Shown piece by piece: positions 15,929 to 25,345 of a stretch of 52,588 bases of DNA. Where the stretch lies: positions 1 to 52,588 of the forward strand of contig NZ_JAACYW010000052.1 of the NCBI RefSeq assembly GCF_015356825.1, in the 5' to 3' direction. Source of the stretch: Catenulispora rubra (GTDB lineage: Bacteria > Actinomycetota > Actinomycetes > Streptomycetales > Catenulisporaceae). The notes beneath the pieces are model-generated. The model was not told the DNA's origin. It searched no databases and worked only from the letters and a program-made list of their open reading frames with translations. Position 1 is the first letter of the stretch, and the number at the start of each line of letters is the position of its first letter. Made by a program: the position numbers and the translations under genes.

Positions 15929-17623
15929 GTGACTCCCGAGCAGCTTTCCCAGGCCGTCCTCGACACCGTCAACGCCGCCGTCGCCGACGGCGCGCTGACC
16001 CTGACCGCGGTCCCCGGCGTGTGGCCCGCGCAGACCGTGACCGTCGAGCGACCGAAGAACCGCGACCACGGCGACTACGCCACCAACGTCGCCCTCCAGC
16101 TGACCAAGGCCGCCGGCATGCCGCCGCGGGCCCTGGCCGAGCTGCTCGCGGAGCGCCTGCGCAAGGTCGAGGGCATCGCCGGCGTCGATGTCGCCGGGCC
16201 CGGGTTCCTCAACCTGAAGCTGGTCGCCGGCGCGGCGGGCGAGCTCGCCAAGACCATCGTCGAGCAGGGTGTCGAGTACGGCCGGAGCGAGACCTACGCG
16301 GCCCAGATCGTCAACCTGGAGTTCGTCTCGGCCAACCCGACCGGGCCGCTGCACCTGGGCCACACCCGGTGGGCCGCGGTCGGCGACGCGCTGGGCCGGC
16401 TGCTGGAGGCGGCCGGCGCAGACGTCACGCGCGAGTTCTATATCAACGACGCCGGCAACCAGATGAACAACTTCGGCATGTCGTTGGCGCTGCGGGCGAA
16501 CGGCCAGGAGGTGCCGTCGGGGCAGGGACTGTATGAGGGTGCGTACATCAAGGATCTGGCTCAGGCCATCCTGGAGGAGCACCCGGTCCTGACCCAGCTG
16601 CCCGAAGACGCGCAGGTCGAGGCCTTCCGCACAGCCGGGTACAAGCTCCAGCTGCGGCTCCAGCAGGAGTCGCTGGAGAAGTTCCGCACGCACTTCGACG
16701 TCTGGTTCTCCGAGACGACGCTGCACGACTCCGGCGCGGTCGAGGGCGTCGCCGACCGGCTGGCCGAACAGGGGCACGTCTTCGAGCAGGACGGCGCGAT
16801 CTGGCTGCGCACCACCGACTTCGGCGACGACAAGGACCGGGTCATCGTCCGCTCCAACGGCGAGCGCACCTATTTCTCCGCGGACTGCGCGTACTACCTG
16901 AACAAGCGGGACCGCGGCTACTCGCCGTGCATCTACATGCTCGGCGCCGACCACCACGGCTACGTCGGCCGGCTCAAGGCGATGGCCGCGTGCTCGGGGG
17001 ACGACCCCGAGCAGGACGTCGAGGTCCTGATCGGCCAGTTCGTGAAGATGGTGAAGGACGGCGAGGAGGTCAAGCTCTCCAAGCGGACCGGGAACATCGT
17101 CACGCTGGACGACGTGATCGACCTGATCGGCGTGGACGCGGCGCGGTACGCGCTGGCGCGCTCCAGCGTGGACAACGAGCTGGTGCTGGATGTCGACCTG
17201 CTCACGTCGCAGAAGAACGAGAACCCGGTCTTCTACGTCCAGTACGCGCACTCGCGGATGGCCTCGGTCAAGCGGAACGCGGGCGAGTTGGGCTTCGACA
17301 AGGGCACCGCGGAAGACTTCAAGCCGGAACTGCTCTCGCATCCGCGTGAGGAGGAACTGCTCGCGGCGCTTGCGGAGTTCCCCCGGGTCGTGGCCCAGGC
17401 CGCCGGGCTGCGTGCGGTGCACAAGGTCGCGCACTACTTGGAGGACCTGGCCGGCAAGTACCACGGCTGGCAGTCCGAGAAGAAGGACTGTCGCATCCTC
17501 CCGCTCGGCGGCGAGGCGCCGACCGATCTGAACCGCGCGCGGCTGTGGCTCGTCGAGGCCACCCAGACCGTCCTGCGCAACGGCCTGGACCTGCTCGGTG
17601 TCTCGGCACCTGAGCGCATGTGA
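15929..17623 (+). CDS. argS: Arginine--tRNA ligase
   Basis: 564 aa class I synthetase charging tRNA(Arg) with arginine and ATP. The HIGH-type motif is PTGPLHLGHTRW near residues 136-147 and the KMSKS counterpart is KLSKRTGNIVTLDD near 381-394. The N-terminal ARG domain (PKNRDHGDYATNVAL) and the C-terminal helical anticodon-binding domain are both complete. The GTG at 15929 is the start; the next ATG is far inside. It is the first gene of the aspartate-family block and is followed by lysA after 35 bp. Confidence 0.98.
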   Translation: MTPEQLSQAVLDTVNAAVADGALTLTAVPGVWPAQTVTVERPKNRDHGDYATNVALQLTKAAGMPPRALAELLAERLRKVEGIAGVDVAGPGFLNLKLVAGAAGELAKTIVEQGVEYGRSETYAAQIVNLEFVSANPTGPLHLGHTRWAAVGDALGRLLEAAGADVTREFYINDAGNQMNNFGMSLALRANGQEVPSGQGLYEGAYIKDLAQAILEEHPVLTQLPEDAQVEAFRTAGYKLQLRLQQESLEKFRTHFDVWFSETTLHDSGAVEGVADRLAEQGHVFEQDGAIWLRTTDFGDDKDRVIVRSNGERTYFSADCAYYLNKRDRGYSPCIYMLGADHHGYVGRLKAMAACSGDDPEQDVEVLIGQFVKMVKDGEEVKLSKRTGNIVTLDDVIDLIGVDAARYALARSSVDNELVLDVDLLTSQKNENPVFYVQYAHSRMASVKRNAGELGFDKGTAEDFKPELLSHPREEELLAALAEFPRVVAQAAGLRAVHKVAHYLEDLAGKYHGWQSEKKDCRILPLGGEAPTDLNRARLWLVEATQTVLRNGLDLLGVSAPERM

Positions 17624-17658
17624 CAAATCGGACCTGAAGTAGAGGACACTCTCGGTCC

Positions 17659-19056
17659 ATGAGCAGAAGCGCGCATCCCGCCGGGCCCCGGTACGCCGAC
17701 GTCCTGCCCGAGGGCGGCCACGGCGCCGCCCCGGCGGACCTCAACCGGCTGGACCGGAAGATCTGGCCCGGCGGGGTCGCGCGCGATGCCGACTCCGGAG
17801 CGCTGACCTTCGCCGGCGCCGACGTCCGCGAGCTGGCTCGCGAGTTCGGCACGCCAGCGTACCTGGTCGACGAGGAAGACTGGCGCAGCCGGGCCCGCGA
17901 GTGGGTCGAGGCGTTCGGCGCGGACGCGGACGTCTTCTACGCGGGCAAGTCCTTCCTGTCTGTCGCGATCGCCAAGTGGGCCGCCGACGAGGGGCTGCAC
18001 CTGGACGTCTGCTCCGGCGGCGAACTCGCGGTCGCCCTGCGCGCCGGCTTCCCGACGCACCGCCTCGGCTTCCACGGCAACAACAAGTCCGTCGCCGAGC
18101 TGGAGCGCGCGGTCGACGCCGGGGTCGGCCGGATCATCGTCGACTCGCACGACGAGATAGAGCGGCTGGCCGCCATCGCCGCGGACCGCGGCGTCCGGCA
18201 GCGCGTCATGGTGCGCGTGACCGCCGGCGTCGAGGCGCACACCCACGAGTTCATCGCCACCGCGCACGAGGACCAGAAGTTCGGCTTCTCGCTGGCCGGC
18301 GGCGCGGCGGCCGAGGCCGTGGCGCGCATCCTGAAGCACGCCGACCACCTGGAGCTGACCGGTCTGCACTCGCACATCGGCAGCCAGATCTTCGACACCG
18401 CCGGGTTCGAGGTCGCCGCGCACCGGCTCACCGAGGCGCTGGCCGCCATCAAGCGGGAGCACGGCATCGAGCTGCCCGAGCTGGACCTCGGCGGCGGCCT
18501 GGGCATCGCCTACACCGAGGCCGACGACCCGGCGCCGGTCGCCGAGATCGCGCGGCGGCTCAAGGAGATCGTGGCGCGCGAGTGCGACGCCGCGGGGCTC
18601 GCGCACCCCCGGCTGTCCGTCGAGCCCGGCCGCGCCATCGCCGGCCCGCCCGGGATCACGCTCTACGAAGTCGGCACGGTCAAGCCGCTGCCCGGGCTGC
18701 GGACGTACGTCTCGGTGGACGGCGGAATGTCCGACAACATCCGCACCGCGCTCTACGACGCCGAGTACACGGTCGCGCTGGTCAACCGGGCCAGCCGCGC
18801 CGAGGCGGCGCTGACCCGCGTGGTCGGCAAGCACTGCGAGTCCGGCGACATCGTCGTGCGCGACGCCTGGCTGCCCGGCGACACCGCCCCCGGCGACCTG
18901 CTCGCGATCGCCGCGACCGGCGCCTACTGCCGGTCGATGGCCAGCAACTACAACCACGTGCTGAAGCCGCCGGTGATCGCGGTGAAGGACGGTGCGGCGC
19001 GCGTCATCGTGCGCCGTGAGACCGAGGACGACCTCCTGAGCCTGGACCTGGGCTGA
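17659..19056 (+). CDS. lysA: Diaminopimelate decarboxylase
   Basis: 465 aa, PLP-dependent alanine-racemase-fold enzyme that makes L-lysine from meso-diaminopimelate. The PLP lysine is in FYAGKSFLS (K near residue 97). [18 protein letters not shown] (phosphate-binding glycines) and EPGRAI are all present, with the C-terminal NYNHVLKPP. The N-terminal extension of about 45 residues ([13 protein letters not shown]) is normal for actinobacteria. The upstream argS gene ends 35 bp before, so co-transcription is likely. A weak hairpin (CGTCCG/CGGACG, 19062-19086) follows the stop. Confidence 0.97.
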   Translation: MSRSAHPAGPRYADVLPEGGHGAAPADLNRLDRKIWPGGVARDADSGALTFAGADVRELAREFGTPAYLVDEEDWRSRAREWVEAFGADADVFYAGKSFLSVAIAKWAADEGLHLDVCSGGELAVALRAGFPTHRLGFHGNNKSVAELERAVDAGVGRIIVDSHDEIERLAAIAADRGVRQRVMVRVTAGVEAHTHEFIATAHEDQKFGFSLAGGAAAEAVARILKHADHLELTGLHSHIGSQIFDTAGFEVAAHRLTEALAAIKREHGIELPELDLGGGLGIAYTEADDPAPVAEIARRLKEIVARECDAAGLAHPRLSVEPGRAIAGPPGITLYEVGTVKPLPGLRTYVSVDGGMSDNIRTALYDAEYTVALVNRASRAEAALTRVVGKHCESGDIVVRDAWLPGDTAPGDLLAIAATGAYCRSMASNYNHVLKPPVIAVKDGAARVIVRRETEDDLLSLDLG

Positions 19057-19196
19057 CGACCGTCCGCCGGTCCCACATCCCGGACGACGGGTTGTCGAGG
19101 GATGGGATTCGGCAAGACTGGCAGGACTGACTGTGCCGTGCCTGTGACGTACGACCGGACGCGCACGAGCACCGACCGAGGCGATGGGGTTTTGCG
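19057..19196 (+). promoter_or_regulatory. Intergenic region with candidate promoter for hom-thrC-thrB
   Basis: TTGTCG (19092-19097) and AAGACT (19114-19119) are separated by 16 nt and would start transcription about 70 bp before hom. The interval also holds the lysA hairpin. I found no threonine/isoleucine-rich leader peptide. Confidence 0.35.
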
Positions 19197-20492
19197 ATGC
19201 GTACTGAGCCGCTGAAGGTGGCACTGCTGGGCTGTGGAGTAGTCGGCTCGGAAGTCGCGCGCCTGATGACGGCCAACGCCGCCGACCTGGCCGCCCGGGT
19301 CGGCGCGCCGCTGGAGCTGGTGGGGATCGCGGTGCGCCGCCCGAACCGGCAGCGCGAGGTGCCCGGGGTCGACCCGAAACTGTTCACCACGGACGCCGAG
19401 GCGCTGGTCAAACGGGACGACGTGGACCTGGTCATCGAGGTCATCGGCGGGATCGAGCCGTCCCGGGCGCTGATCCTGGCCGCGCTGGAGTCGGGGAAGT
19501 CCGTGGTCTCGGCGAACAAGGCGCTGCTCGCCGAGGACGGCTCGACGCTGTACCAGGCTGCTGAGAAACACGGTGTGGACCTGTACTACGAGGCCGCGGT
19601 GGCCGGCGCGATCCCGCTGGTCCGGCCGCTGCGCGAGTCGCTGGTCGGGGACCGGGTGCACCGGGTGCTGGGCATCGTGAACGGCACCACCAACTTCATC
19701 CTGGACCGCATGGACACCACCGGCGCCGGCTTCGCCGAGGCGCTGGAGGAGGCCACCGCGCTGGGTTACGCCGAGGCCGACCCGACCGCCGACGTCGAGG
19801 GCTTCGACGCCGCCGCCAAGGCCGCGATCCTGGCCGGTCTCGCTTTCCACACCCGCGTCACCGCCTCCGACGTGCACCGCGAGGGCATCACCGAGGTCAC
19901 CTCCGCCGACATCGCCTCGGCCCGGGCGATGAACTCGGTGGTGAAGCTGCTGGCGATCTGCGAGGTGGACGCGGAGGCCGGCAAGGTCTCGGCGCGGGTG
20001 CACCCGGCGATGATCCCGCGCAGCCATCCGCTGGCCGGGGTGCGCGAGGCGTACAACGCGGTGTTCATCGAGTCCGAGGCGGCCGGCCAGCTGATGTTCT
20101 ACGGGCCCGGCGCCGGCGGGGCCCCGACCGCGTCGGCGGTGCTCGGCGACCTGGTGGCGATCGCGCGGAACAAGGTGACCGGATCGCGCGGGCCCGGGGA
20201 GTCGGCGTACGCCGGGCTCACGGTCCGGCCGGTCGGCGAGGCGCGGACCCGCTACCACATCAGCCTCGACGTGGACGACAAGCCGGGCGTCCTGTCGGCG
20301 GTGGCCGGTATCTTCGCAGAACAGGACGTATCGATCGCCACCGTGCGGCAGTCCGGCCGCGGGCTGGACGCGCAGCTGGTGATCGTGACGCACCTGGCCC
20401 CGGACGCGGCCCTGACCGCGACCGTGGCCCGGCTGCGGGCGCTCGACTTCGTGCGTGACGTGTCCAGCGTCATGCGCGTGGAATCCGATTGA
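19197..20492 (+). CDS. hom: Homoserine dehydrogenase
   Basis: 431 aa, NAD(P)H-dependent reduction of aspartate semialdehyde to homoserine. The dinucleotide fold begins [14 protein letters not shown] (residues 9-22). [23 protein letters not shown] and [12 protein letters not shown] (residues about 162-173) are conserved catalytic-domain segments. A C-terminal ACT domain ([20 protein letters not shown], from about residue 353) should mediate threonine feedback. The next gene, thrC, starts about 30 bp after the stop, so one operon is likely. Confidence 0.97.
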   Translation: MRTEPLKVALLGCGVVGSEVARLMTANAADLAARVGAPLELVGIAVRRPNRQREVPGVDPKLFTTDAEALVKRDDVDLVIEVIGGIEPSRALILAALESGKSVVSANKALLAEDGSTLYQAAEKHGVDLYYEAAVAGAIPLVRPLRESLVGDRVHRVLGIVNGTTNFILDRMDTTGAGFAEALEEATALGYAEADPTADVEGFDAAAKAAILAGLAFHTRVTASDVHREGITEVTSADIASARAMNSVVKLLAICEVDAEAGKVSARVHPAMIPRSHPLAGVREAYNAVFIESEAAGQLMFYGPGAGGAPTASAVLGDLVAIARNKVTGSRGPGESAYAGLTVRPVGEARTRYHISLDVDDKPGVLSAVAGIFAEQDVSIATVRQSGRGLDAQLVIVTHLAPDAALTATVARLRALDFVRDVSSVMRVESD

Positions 20493-20524
20493 TCCCTCCC
20501 CGTGAAACAGAGGAGCTGGCGGAC

Positions 20525-21580
20525 ATGGTTTGGCGAGGCGTCATCGAGGAGTACCGACAGTGGCTGCCGGTCGACGCCGGCACGCCCGTCATCACGCTGG
20601 GCGAGGGCGGCACGCCGCTGCTGCCGGCCCCGCGCCTGTCCGCGCTCACCGGCTGCGAGGTGTTCGTCAAGGTCGAGGGCATGAACCCGACCGGTTCGTT
20701 CAAGGACCGCGGCATGACCACCGCGATCTCGCTGGCCAAGCAGGCCGGGGCCGAGGCCGTGGTGTGCGCCTCGACCGGCAACACCAGCTCCTCGGCCGCC
20801 GCCTACGCGGTGCGCGGCGGGCTCAAGCCGGTGGTGCTGGTGCCGGCCGGGAAGATCGCGCTGGGCAAGCTGGCCCAGGCGCTGGCGCACGGCGCGACCC
20901 AGCTGCCGGTCGAGGGCAACTTCGACGACTGCCTCCGGCTGGCCCGCGAACTGGCCGCCAAGTACCCGGTCGCGCTGGTGAACTCGGTGAACCCGGTCCG
21001 GCTGCAGGGCCAGAAGACCGCGGCGTTCGAGATCGTCGACGTGCTCGGCGACGCCCCGGACATCCACGCGCTGCCGGTCGGCAACGCCGGGAATATCTCC
21101 GCCTACTGGCTCGGTTATCAGGAGTACGCGAAGGAAGGTCAGGCTTCGCGCACTCCCCGGATGTTCGGCTTCCAGGCCGCCGGCGCCGCTCCGCTCGTGC
21201 ACGGCGCGCCGGTCGAGTTCCCGGACACCATCGCCACCGCCATCCGCATCGGCAACCCCGCGTCCTGGGACCTGGCGGTCGCCGCGCGCGAGGACTCCAC
21301 CGGCGTCATCGAAGCGGTGACCGACGAGGAGATCCTGGCCGCGCACCGCGTGCTGTCCGCCGAGGAAGGCGTCTTCGTCGAACCGGCTTCGGCCGCCGGC
21401 GTCGCCGGAATCCTCAAGATGGCACATGAGGGTCGGCTCGAGGCCGGCAAGCGGATCGTCGTCACGGTCACCGGACACGGCCTGAAGGACCCGGAGTGGG
21501 CGGTCAAGGCCGCCCCGCCGCTGCCCGAGGCGGTGCCCGCCGACGTGACGGCGGTGGCCGAGGCTCTCAGCCTCGCCTAA
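20525..21580 (+). CDS. thrC: Threonine synthase
   Basis: 351 aa, PLP enzyme converting O-phosphohomoserine to threonine. The PLP lysine is in [11 protein letters not shown] (K near residue 60); [13 protein letters not shown] and [11 protein letters not shown] bind the cofactor phosphate and substrate. ATG 20525 is preferred because GAGGAG sits 9 nt upstream and [11 protein letters not shown] is the usual start. A TTG at 20489 that overlaps the hom stop would add 12 residues. It belongs to the short actinobacterial threonine synthase class and lies between hom and thrB. Confidence 0.97.
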   Translation: MVWRGVIEEYRQWLPVDAGTPVITLGEGGTPLLPAPRLSALTGCEVFVKVEGMNPTGSFKDRGMTTAISLAKQAGAEAVVCASTGNTSSSAAAYAVRGGLKPVVLVPAGKIALGKLAQALAHGATQLPVEGNFDDCLRLARELAAKYPVALVNSVNPVRLQGQKTAAFEIVDVLGDAPDIHALPVGNAGNISAYWLGYQEYAKEGQASRTPRMFGFQAAGAAPLVHGAPVEFPDTIATAIRIGNPASWDLAVAAREDSTGVIEAVTDEEILAAHRVLSAEEGVFVEPASAAGVAGILKMAHEGRLEAGKRIVVTVTGHGLKDPEWAVKAAPPLPEAVPADVTAVAEALSLA

Positions 21581-21632
21581 GGAAGGTTCTGATACAGCTG
21601 AGCCATCAAAGCCTCAGCACGAACGGAGCACA

Positions 21633-22643
21633 ATGCCGAGCCCTGTCTTCCGAGCCGCCCCGGTGCGCGTCCGCGTGCCGGCCACCAGCGCGAACCTCGG
21701 ACCCGGCTTCGACTCCCTGGGCCTGGCGCTCGGGCTGTACGACGAGGTGATGGTCCGGATAGCCGATGCCGGGCTGCGGGTGGACGTCGCGGGGGAGGGC
21801 GCCGACACCGTCGCCCGCGACGAGGGCCACCTCGTGGTGCGCGCCATGCGCGCGGCGTTCGACCGGCTCGGGGCCCGCCCGCCGGGTCTGGAGCTGGTCT
21901 GCGCCAACCGGATCCCGCACGCCCGGGGCCTGGGCTCCTCGGCGGCGGCGATCTGCGCCGGCATCGTCGCCGCGCGCGCCCTGACCGTCGGGGCGACGCT
22001 GTCCGACGAGGAGGTGCTCCAGCTGGCCACCGAGCTGGAGGGGCACCCCGACAACGTGGCGGCCTGCCTGCGCGGGGGCTTCACCATCGCCTGGTTGGAC
22101 CAGGCGGGTGAAATCTCCGACGCGTCCGCGGCCGCGGCCCGGGCGCTGCGGGTGGACCCCGCGCCGGCCGTGCGGGCCGTCGCCCTCGTCCCGGACGAGG
22201 GCCTGTCGACCGAGGTCGCGCGGGGTCTGCTGCCCAAACTCGTGCCGCACGCGGACGCCGCGCGGACCGCCGGCCGGGCCGCGCTGCTGACCGCCGCGCT
22301 CACCGCGGGCCGCGCCGACCTGCTGCTGGCCGCCACCCAGGACCATCTGCACCAGGGCTACCGCGCGCCGGCCATGCCCGCCTCGGCGGAGTTGATCGCC
22401 GAGCTGCGCGCGGCCGGCCACGCCGCGGTGGTCTCCGGGGCCGGCCCGACCGTTCTGGTTCTGACGACGGAAGACCAGGTCCAGGCGGTGATCGCGGCCG
22501 GGGAGAAGGCCGCGCCGGCCGGCTGGCAGGCCTTCGGCCTCGCCGTCGACCTCGCCGGTGCGGTATCCTTGAGCTCGACCGAAGGCGCGGGGCGGGGAAT
22601 GGATTCCGACAAGGGTTCAAACCCACGCCACGGGGGACTGTGA
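21633..22643 (+). CDS. thrB: Homoserine kinase
   Basis: 336 aa GHMP kinase phosphorylating homoserine with ATP, feeding thrC. The N-terminal substrate motif VPATSANLGPGFDSLGLAL (residues 14-32), the ATP-binding PHARGLGSSAAAI (residues about 94-106) and VVSGAGPTVLVL (third GHMP motif, about 266-277) are all present. The last 25 residues (GAGRGMDSDKGSNPRHGGL) are poorly conserved-looking. The gene ends the threonine operon; rho follows after a 373-bp spacer. Confidence 0.96.
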   Translation: MPSPVFRAAPVRVRVPATSANLGPGFDSLGLALGLYDEVMVRIADAGLRVDVAGEGADTVARDEGHLVVRAMRAAFDRLGARPPGLELVCANRIPHARGLGSSAAAICAGIVAARALTVGATLSDEEVLQLATELEGHPDNVAACLRGGFTIAWLDQAGEISDASAAAARALRVDPAPAVRAVALVPDEGLSTEVARGLLPKLVPHADAARTAGRAALLTAALTAGRADLLLAATQDHLHQGYRAPAMPASAELIAELRAAGHAAVVSGAGPTVLVLTTEDQVQAVIAAGEKAAPAGWQAFGLAVDLAGAVSLSSTEGAGRGMDSDKGSNPRHGGL

Positions 22644-23016
22644 TTCATAAGAGCAGCGCCCGCGTATGGTTTTCCTTGGGACGGCGCATCAATCCCTCGG
22701 CGTCCCGTTGACCACCACGAGGTGTTACTCTCCTGTCGAGCACCTACGTCTCCACTGGTGAGCGACAGCGCGACTCCCCTCCCTTGACGGGCACGACCGT
22801 CGTCGGCGGCGATTCGCGCGAGTGCGGTCTGGTATCCCCGCGTGAAAGCTTCCGCGACTGATCTGTGTCGAACCTGTTCACACACGTCGGTCGCACGTGC
22901 GGGCACCTGCACCGCAGCCTTGGTTCTAAATTCAACACTGCTCAACACAACCAGCACCTGTCCCCGGCTCGCGGTGGAGTTCTCCACCGGAACCGGCGAC
23001 CAGGAAGGATCGCTTC
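22644..23016 (+). other. Spacer between thrB and rho, probably the rho promoter and leader
   Basis: 373 bp without a gene I can support. TTGACC at 22708 is followed by TTACTC at 22725 with spacing too short for a standard promoter. TAAATT at 22927 is strikingly AT-rich for this DNA and could be a -10. CGCACGTGCG at 22892-22901 is a 10-bp palindrome. Rho genes are often autoregulated through their leader, which would suit the length. No riboswitch fold or terminator with a U-tract is evident. Confidence 0.4.
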
Positions 23017-25062
23017 GTGAGCGACACCACGACTGAATCCCCCGCCACCGCCCCCGCCGGGCGCGCCGGCAAGGGGCTGTCCTCGATGCTGCTTCCCGAG
23101 CTCCAGGCTTACGCCGTGAGCTTGGGGATCACCGGTACCGCGCGGATGCGCAAGGGCCAGCTCGTCGAGGCAATTCAGGAGAAGAACGGCGGTGCCGGCA
23201 AGGCCGAGCCCGCCGCCGCGGCTGCCCCCGCGCGGACCACCGCGCGCCGCACCCGCACCACCGCGGCCGCCGCCGAGAAGGCCCCCGCTGCGGAGCAGAC
23301 CTCTGAGGTCCGCGCCGACATCCCCGAGCAGCCGCAGCGCGAGCGGGTCGAGAAGGCCCCGGTCGAGACCGCGGCTCGGGCCGAGCGCGCGGAACGTACC
23401 GAGCGCACCGAGCGTGCCGACCGCACCGAGCGGTCCGACCGCGCAGCCAAGGCCGCCGAGAGCGCCGTGGCCACCGCGGAGGGTCAGGCCCCTGCGAGCG
23501 CCGGCGCCGCGACGGCCACCGCGACCGTCGAGGCCGGCCCGGGTGCCGGCGACGGCACCGGCGGCGACCAGCAGCGCAACCGGCGCGACCGGAACAACAA
23601 CCGCCGGGACCGCGACCGCGGCCGCGGCGAGGGCTCCGGCGAGCGCTCCGGTGAGCGTCAGCAGGGCCAGGGTCAGGGCCAGGCCTCGGGCAACCAGGGC
23701 CAGGGCCAGGGCCAGAGCCAGAATCAGGGTCAGAGCCAGAGCCAGGGCCAGAGCCAGAGCCAGAGTCAGAACTCCGGCGGCGGCGGAGACGACTTCGACG
23801 ACCGCCGCGGCGGCAACCGCCGGACCCGGGACCGCAACCGCAACCGCGAGGACCGGCAGCAGAACCGCCGCAACCGCGGCAACCGCAACGAGAGCGGCGG
23901 CGACGTCGACACCACGATCACCGACGACGACGTCCTGATCCCGGTCGGCGGCATCGTCGACATCCTGGACAACTACGCCTTCGTGCGGACCTCGGGCTAC
24001 CTGCCCGGGCCGGACGACGTCTACGTCTCGCTGGCCATGGTCCGCAAGAACGGTCTGCGCAAGGGCGACGCCGTCACCGGCGTCATCCGCGCCCCGCAGG
24101 AGGGCGAGCGCCGCGAGAAGTTCAACGCCCTGGTGCGGCTGGACTCGATCAACGGCCTGGAGCCGGCCGCGTCCCGCCAGCGTCCGGAGTTCAACAAGCT
24201 CACCCCGCTGTACCCGCAGGACCGGCTCCGTCTGGAGACCGAGCCGCACATCCTGACCACGCGCATCATCGACATGATCGCGCCGATCGGCAAGGGCCAG
24301 CGCGGTCTGATCGTGGCCCCGCCGAAGACCGGCAAGACCATGATCATGCAGGCCATCGCCAACGCGATCACCCAGAACAACCCCGAGTGCCACCTGATGG
24401 TGGTGCTGGTGGACGAGCGGCCCGAAGAGGTCACCGACATGCAGCGCTCGGTGAAGGGCGAGGTCATCGCCTCGACCTTCGACCGGCCCGCCGACGACCA
24501 CACCACGGTCGCCGAGCTCGCCATCGAGCGTGCCAAGCGGCTGGTGGAGCTCGGCCACGACGTGATCATCCTGCTGGACTCGATCACCCGCCTGGGCCGC
24601 GCCTACAACACCAGCGCCCCGGCGTCCGGCCGCATCCTCACCGGCGGTATGGACAGCCAGGCGATGTACCCGCCGAAGAAGTTCTTCGGCGCGGCGCGCA
24701 ACATCGAGAACGGCGGCTCGCTGACCATCCTGGCCACCGCCCTGGTGGAGACCGGCTCCCGCCTCGACGAGGTGATCTTCGAGGAGTTCAAGGGCACCGG
24801 CAACATGGAGCTGCGCCTGGACCGCAAGCTGGCCGACAAGCGCATCTTCCCGGCGGTCGACGTGGACCCGTCGAGCACCCGCAAGGAGGAGCTGCTGCTC
24901 GGCGCCGAGGAGCTCAGCATCGTCTGGAAGCTCCGCCGCGTCCTGCACGCGCTGGACCAGCAGCAGGCGATGGAGCTGCTGCTCGACCGGATGAAGAAGA
25001 CCAAGTCGAACGCCGAGTTCCTGATGACCATCCAGAAGACCGCGGTGGGTCCGCAGGAGTAA
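23017..25062 (+). CDS. rho: Transcription termination factor Rho with low-complexity insertion
   Basis: 681 aa, against about 420 in E. coli; hexameric RNA-dependent ATPase that ends transcription. Order: Rho_N/SAP-like helices (residues about 18-55), a long Ala/Glu/Arg then Arg/Asn/Gln/Gly/Ser-rich insertion (about 65-300, with QGQGQGQ and SQSQGQSQSQSQ near 215-254), the cold-shock RNA-binding domain (DNYAFVRTSGYLPGPDDVYV, about 318-337), and the ATPase core with Walker A PPKTGKTMIM (about 434), DSITRLGRAYNT, and the Q/R loops. Large insertions are typical of actinobacterial Rho. GTG start with GGAAGGAT upstream. Followed by a hairpin and a palindromic element. Confidence 0.97.
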   Translation: MSDTTTESPATAPAGRAGKGLSSMLLPELQAYAVSLGITGTARMRKGQLVEAIQEKNGGAGKAEPAAAAAPARTTARRTRTTAAAAEKAPAAEQTSEVRADIPEQPQRERVEKAPVETAARAERAERTERTERADRTERSDRAAKAAESAVATAEGQAPASAGAATATATVEAGPGAGDGTGGDQQRNRRDRNNNRRDRDRGRGEGSGERSGERQQGQGQGQASGNQGQGQGQSQNQGQSQSQGQSQSQSQNSGGGGDDFDDRRGGNRRTRDRNRNREDRQQNRRNRGNRNESGGDVDTTITDDDVLIPVGGIVDILDNYAFVRTSGYLPGPDDVYVSLAMVRKNGLRKGDAVTGVIRAPQEGERREKFNALVRLDSINGLEPAASRQRPEFNKLTPLYPQDRLRLETEPHILTTRIIDMIAPIGKGQRGLIVAPPKTGKTMIMQAIANAITQNNPECHLMVVLVDERPEEVTDMQRSVKGEVIASTFDRPADDHTTVAELAIERAKRLVELGHDVIILLDSITRLGRAYNTSAPASGRILTGGMDSQAMYPPKKFFGAARNIENGGSLTILATALVETGSRLDEVIFEEFKGTGNMELRLDRKLADKRIFPAVDVDPSSTRKEELLLGAEELSIVWKLRRVLHALDQQQAMELLLDRMKKTKSNAEFLMTIQKTAVGPQE

Positions 25063-25087
25063 CGGTTTCAACCAGAAGTAATCAGCA

Positions 25088-25330
25088 GGGTGCGCGGACT
25101 GGTGGCCGGTCCGTGCGCTACGGCGGCGTCAGCCGCCGTAGCGCACGGAAAACTCGGCGGGAACGAGACTGGGTGTGCCGGACGGGCTCCCTCGCCCGGC
25201 CCGCGGCGAAGTCGCTGTTGGCACGAGCGTTGTGGGAGCTCGGCTTGCCAGCGCAGCGCCCGCAAGGGACCGGTGCAGCCAGGCTCGGAGCTCCGCCGAT
25301 TTTCTCACCTGGCAACCAGTCCGCGCACCC
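25088..25330. repeat. 243-bp MITE-like palindromic element
   Basis: The ends are 16-bp perfect inverted repeats, GGGTGCGCGGACTGGT (25088-25103) and its complement (25315-25330). Inward, the arms still match: AAAACTCGGCGG near 25149 against AAAATCGGCGG on the other strand near 25295, and CGAGACTGGGTGTGCCGG against CGAGCCTGGCTGCACCGG (14 of 18). A 38-bp perfect hairpin is inserted only in the left arm. No transposase is encoded. It fills the gap from rho to the hydrolase gene almost exactly. Confidence 0.65.
25111..25148 (+). terminator. Perfect 17-bp hairpin downstream of rho
   Basis: CCGTGCGCTACGGCGGC pairs perfectly with 25132-25148 around the tetraloop GTCA. There is no U-tract (AAAAC follows), so it may be an actinobacterial I-type terminator of rho or simply a structural part of the surrounding palindromic element. 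Confidence 0.5.
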
Positions 25331-25345
25331 TCTAAGGTGGCCGGG

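Noticed and set aside
22560..22640. tRNA-like segment (GGGTTCAAACCC followed by ACGCCAC) at the end of thrB
   Set aside because: It resembles a T arm and acceptor end, but no D arm, anticodon arm or pairing 5' acceptor strand (GTGGCGT) is found in the 90 bases upstream, and it lies within the thrB coding sequence.
22842..23036. 64-codon upstream ORF overlapping the rho start
   Set aside because: It has no ribosome-binding site or recognised motif and overlaps the rho GTG in another frame. It could be a leader peptide but nothing supports this beyond being open.
23560..23900. CRISPR-like or minisatellite repeats in rho
   Set aside because: CAGGGC/CAGAGC and CGCAAC repeats are codon repeats of a low-complexity protein tract, without spacers or a leader.
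25175..25345. Upstream extension of the hydrolase gene (57 codons)
   Set aside because: It translates the palindromic element and lacks homology-like sequence; the GTG at 25346 has a suitably spaced -10.
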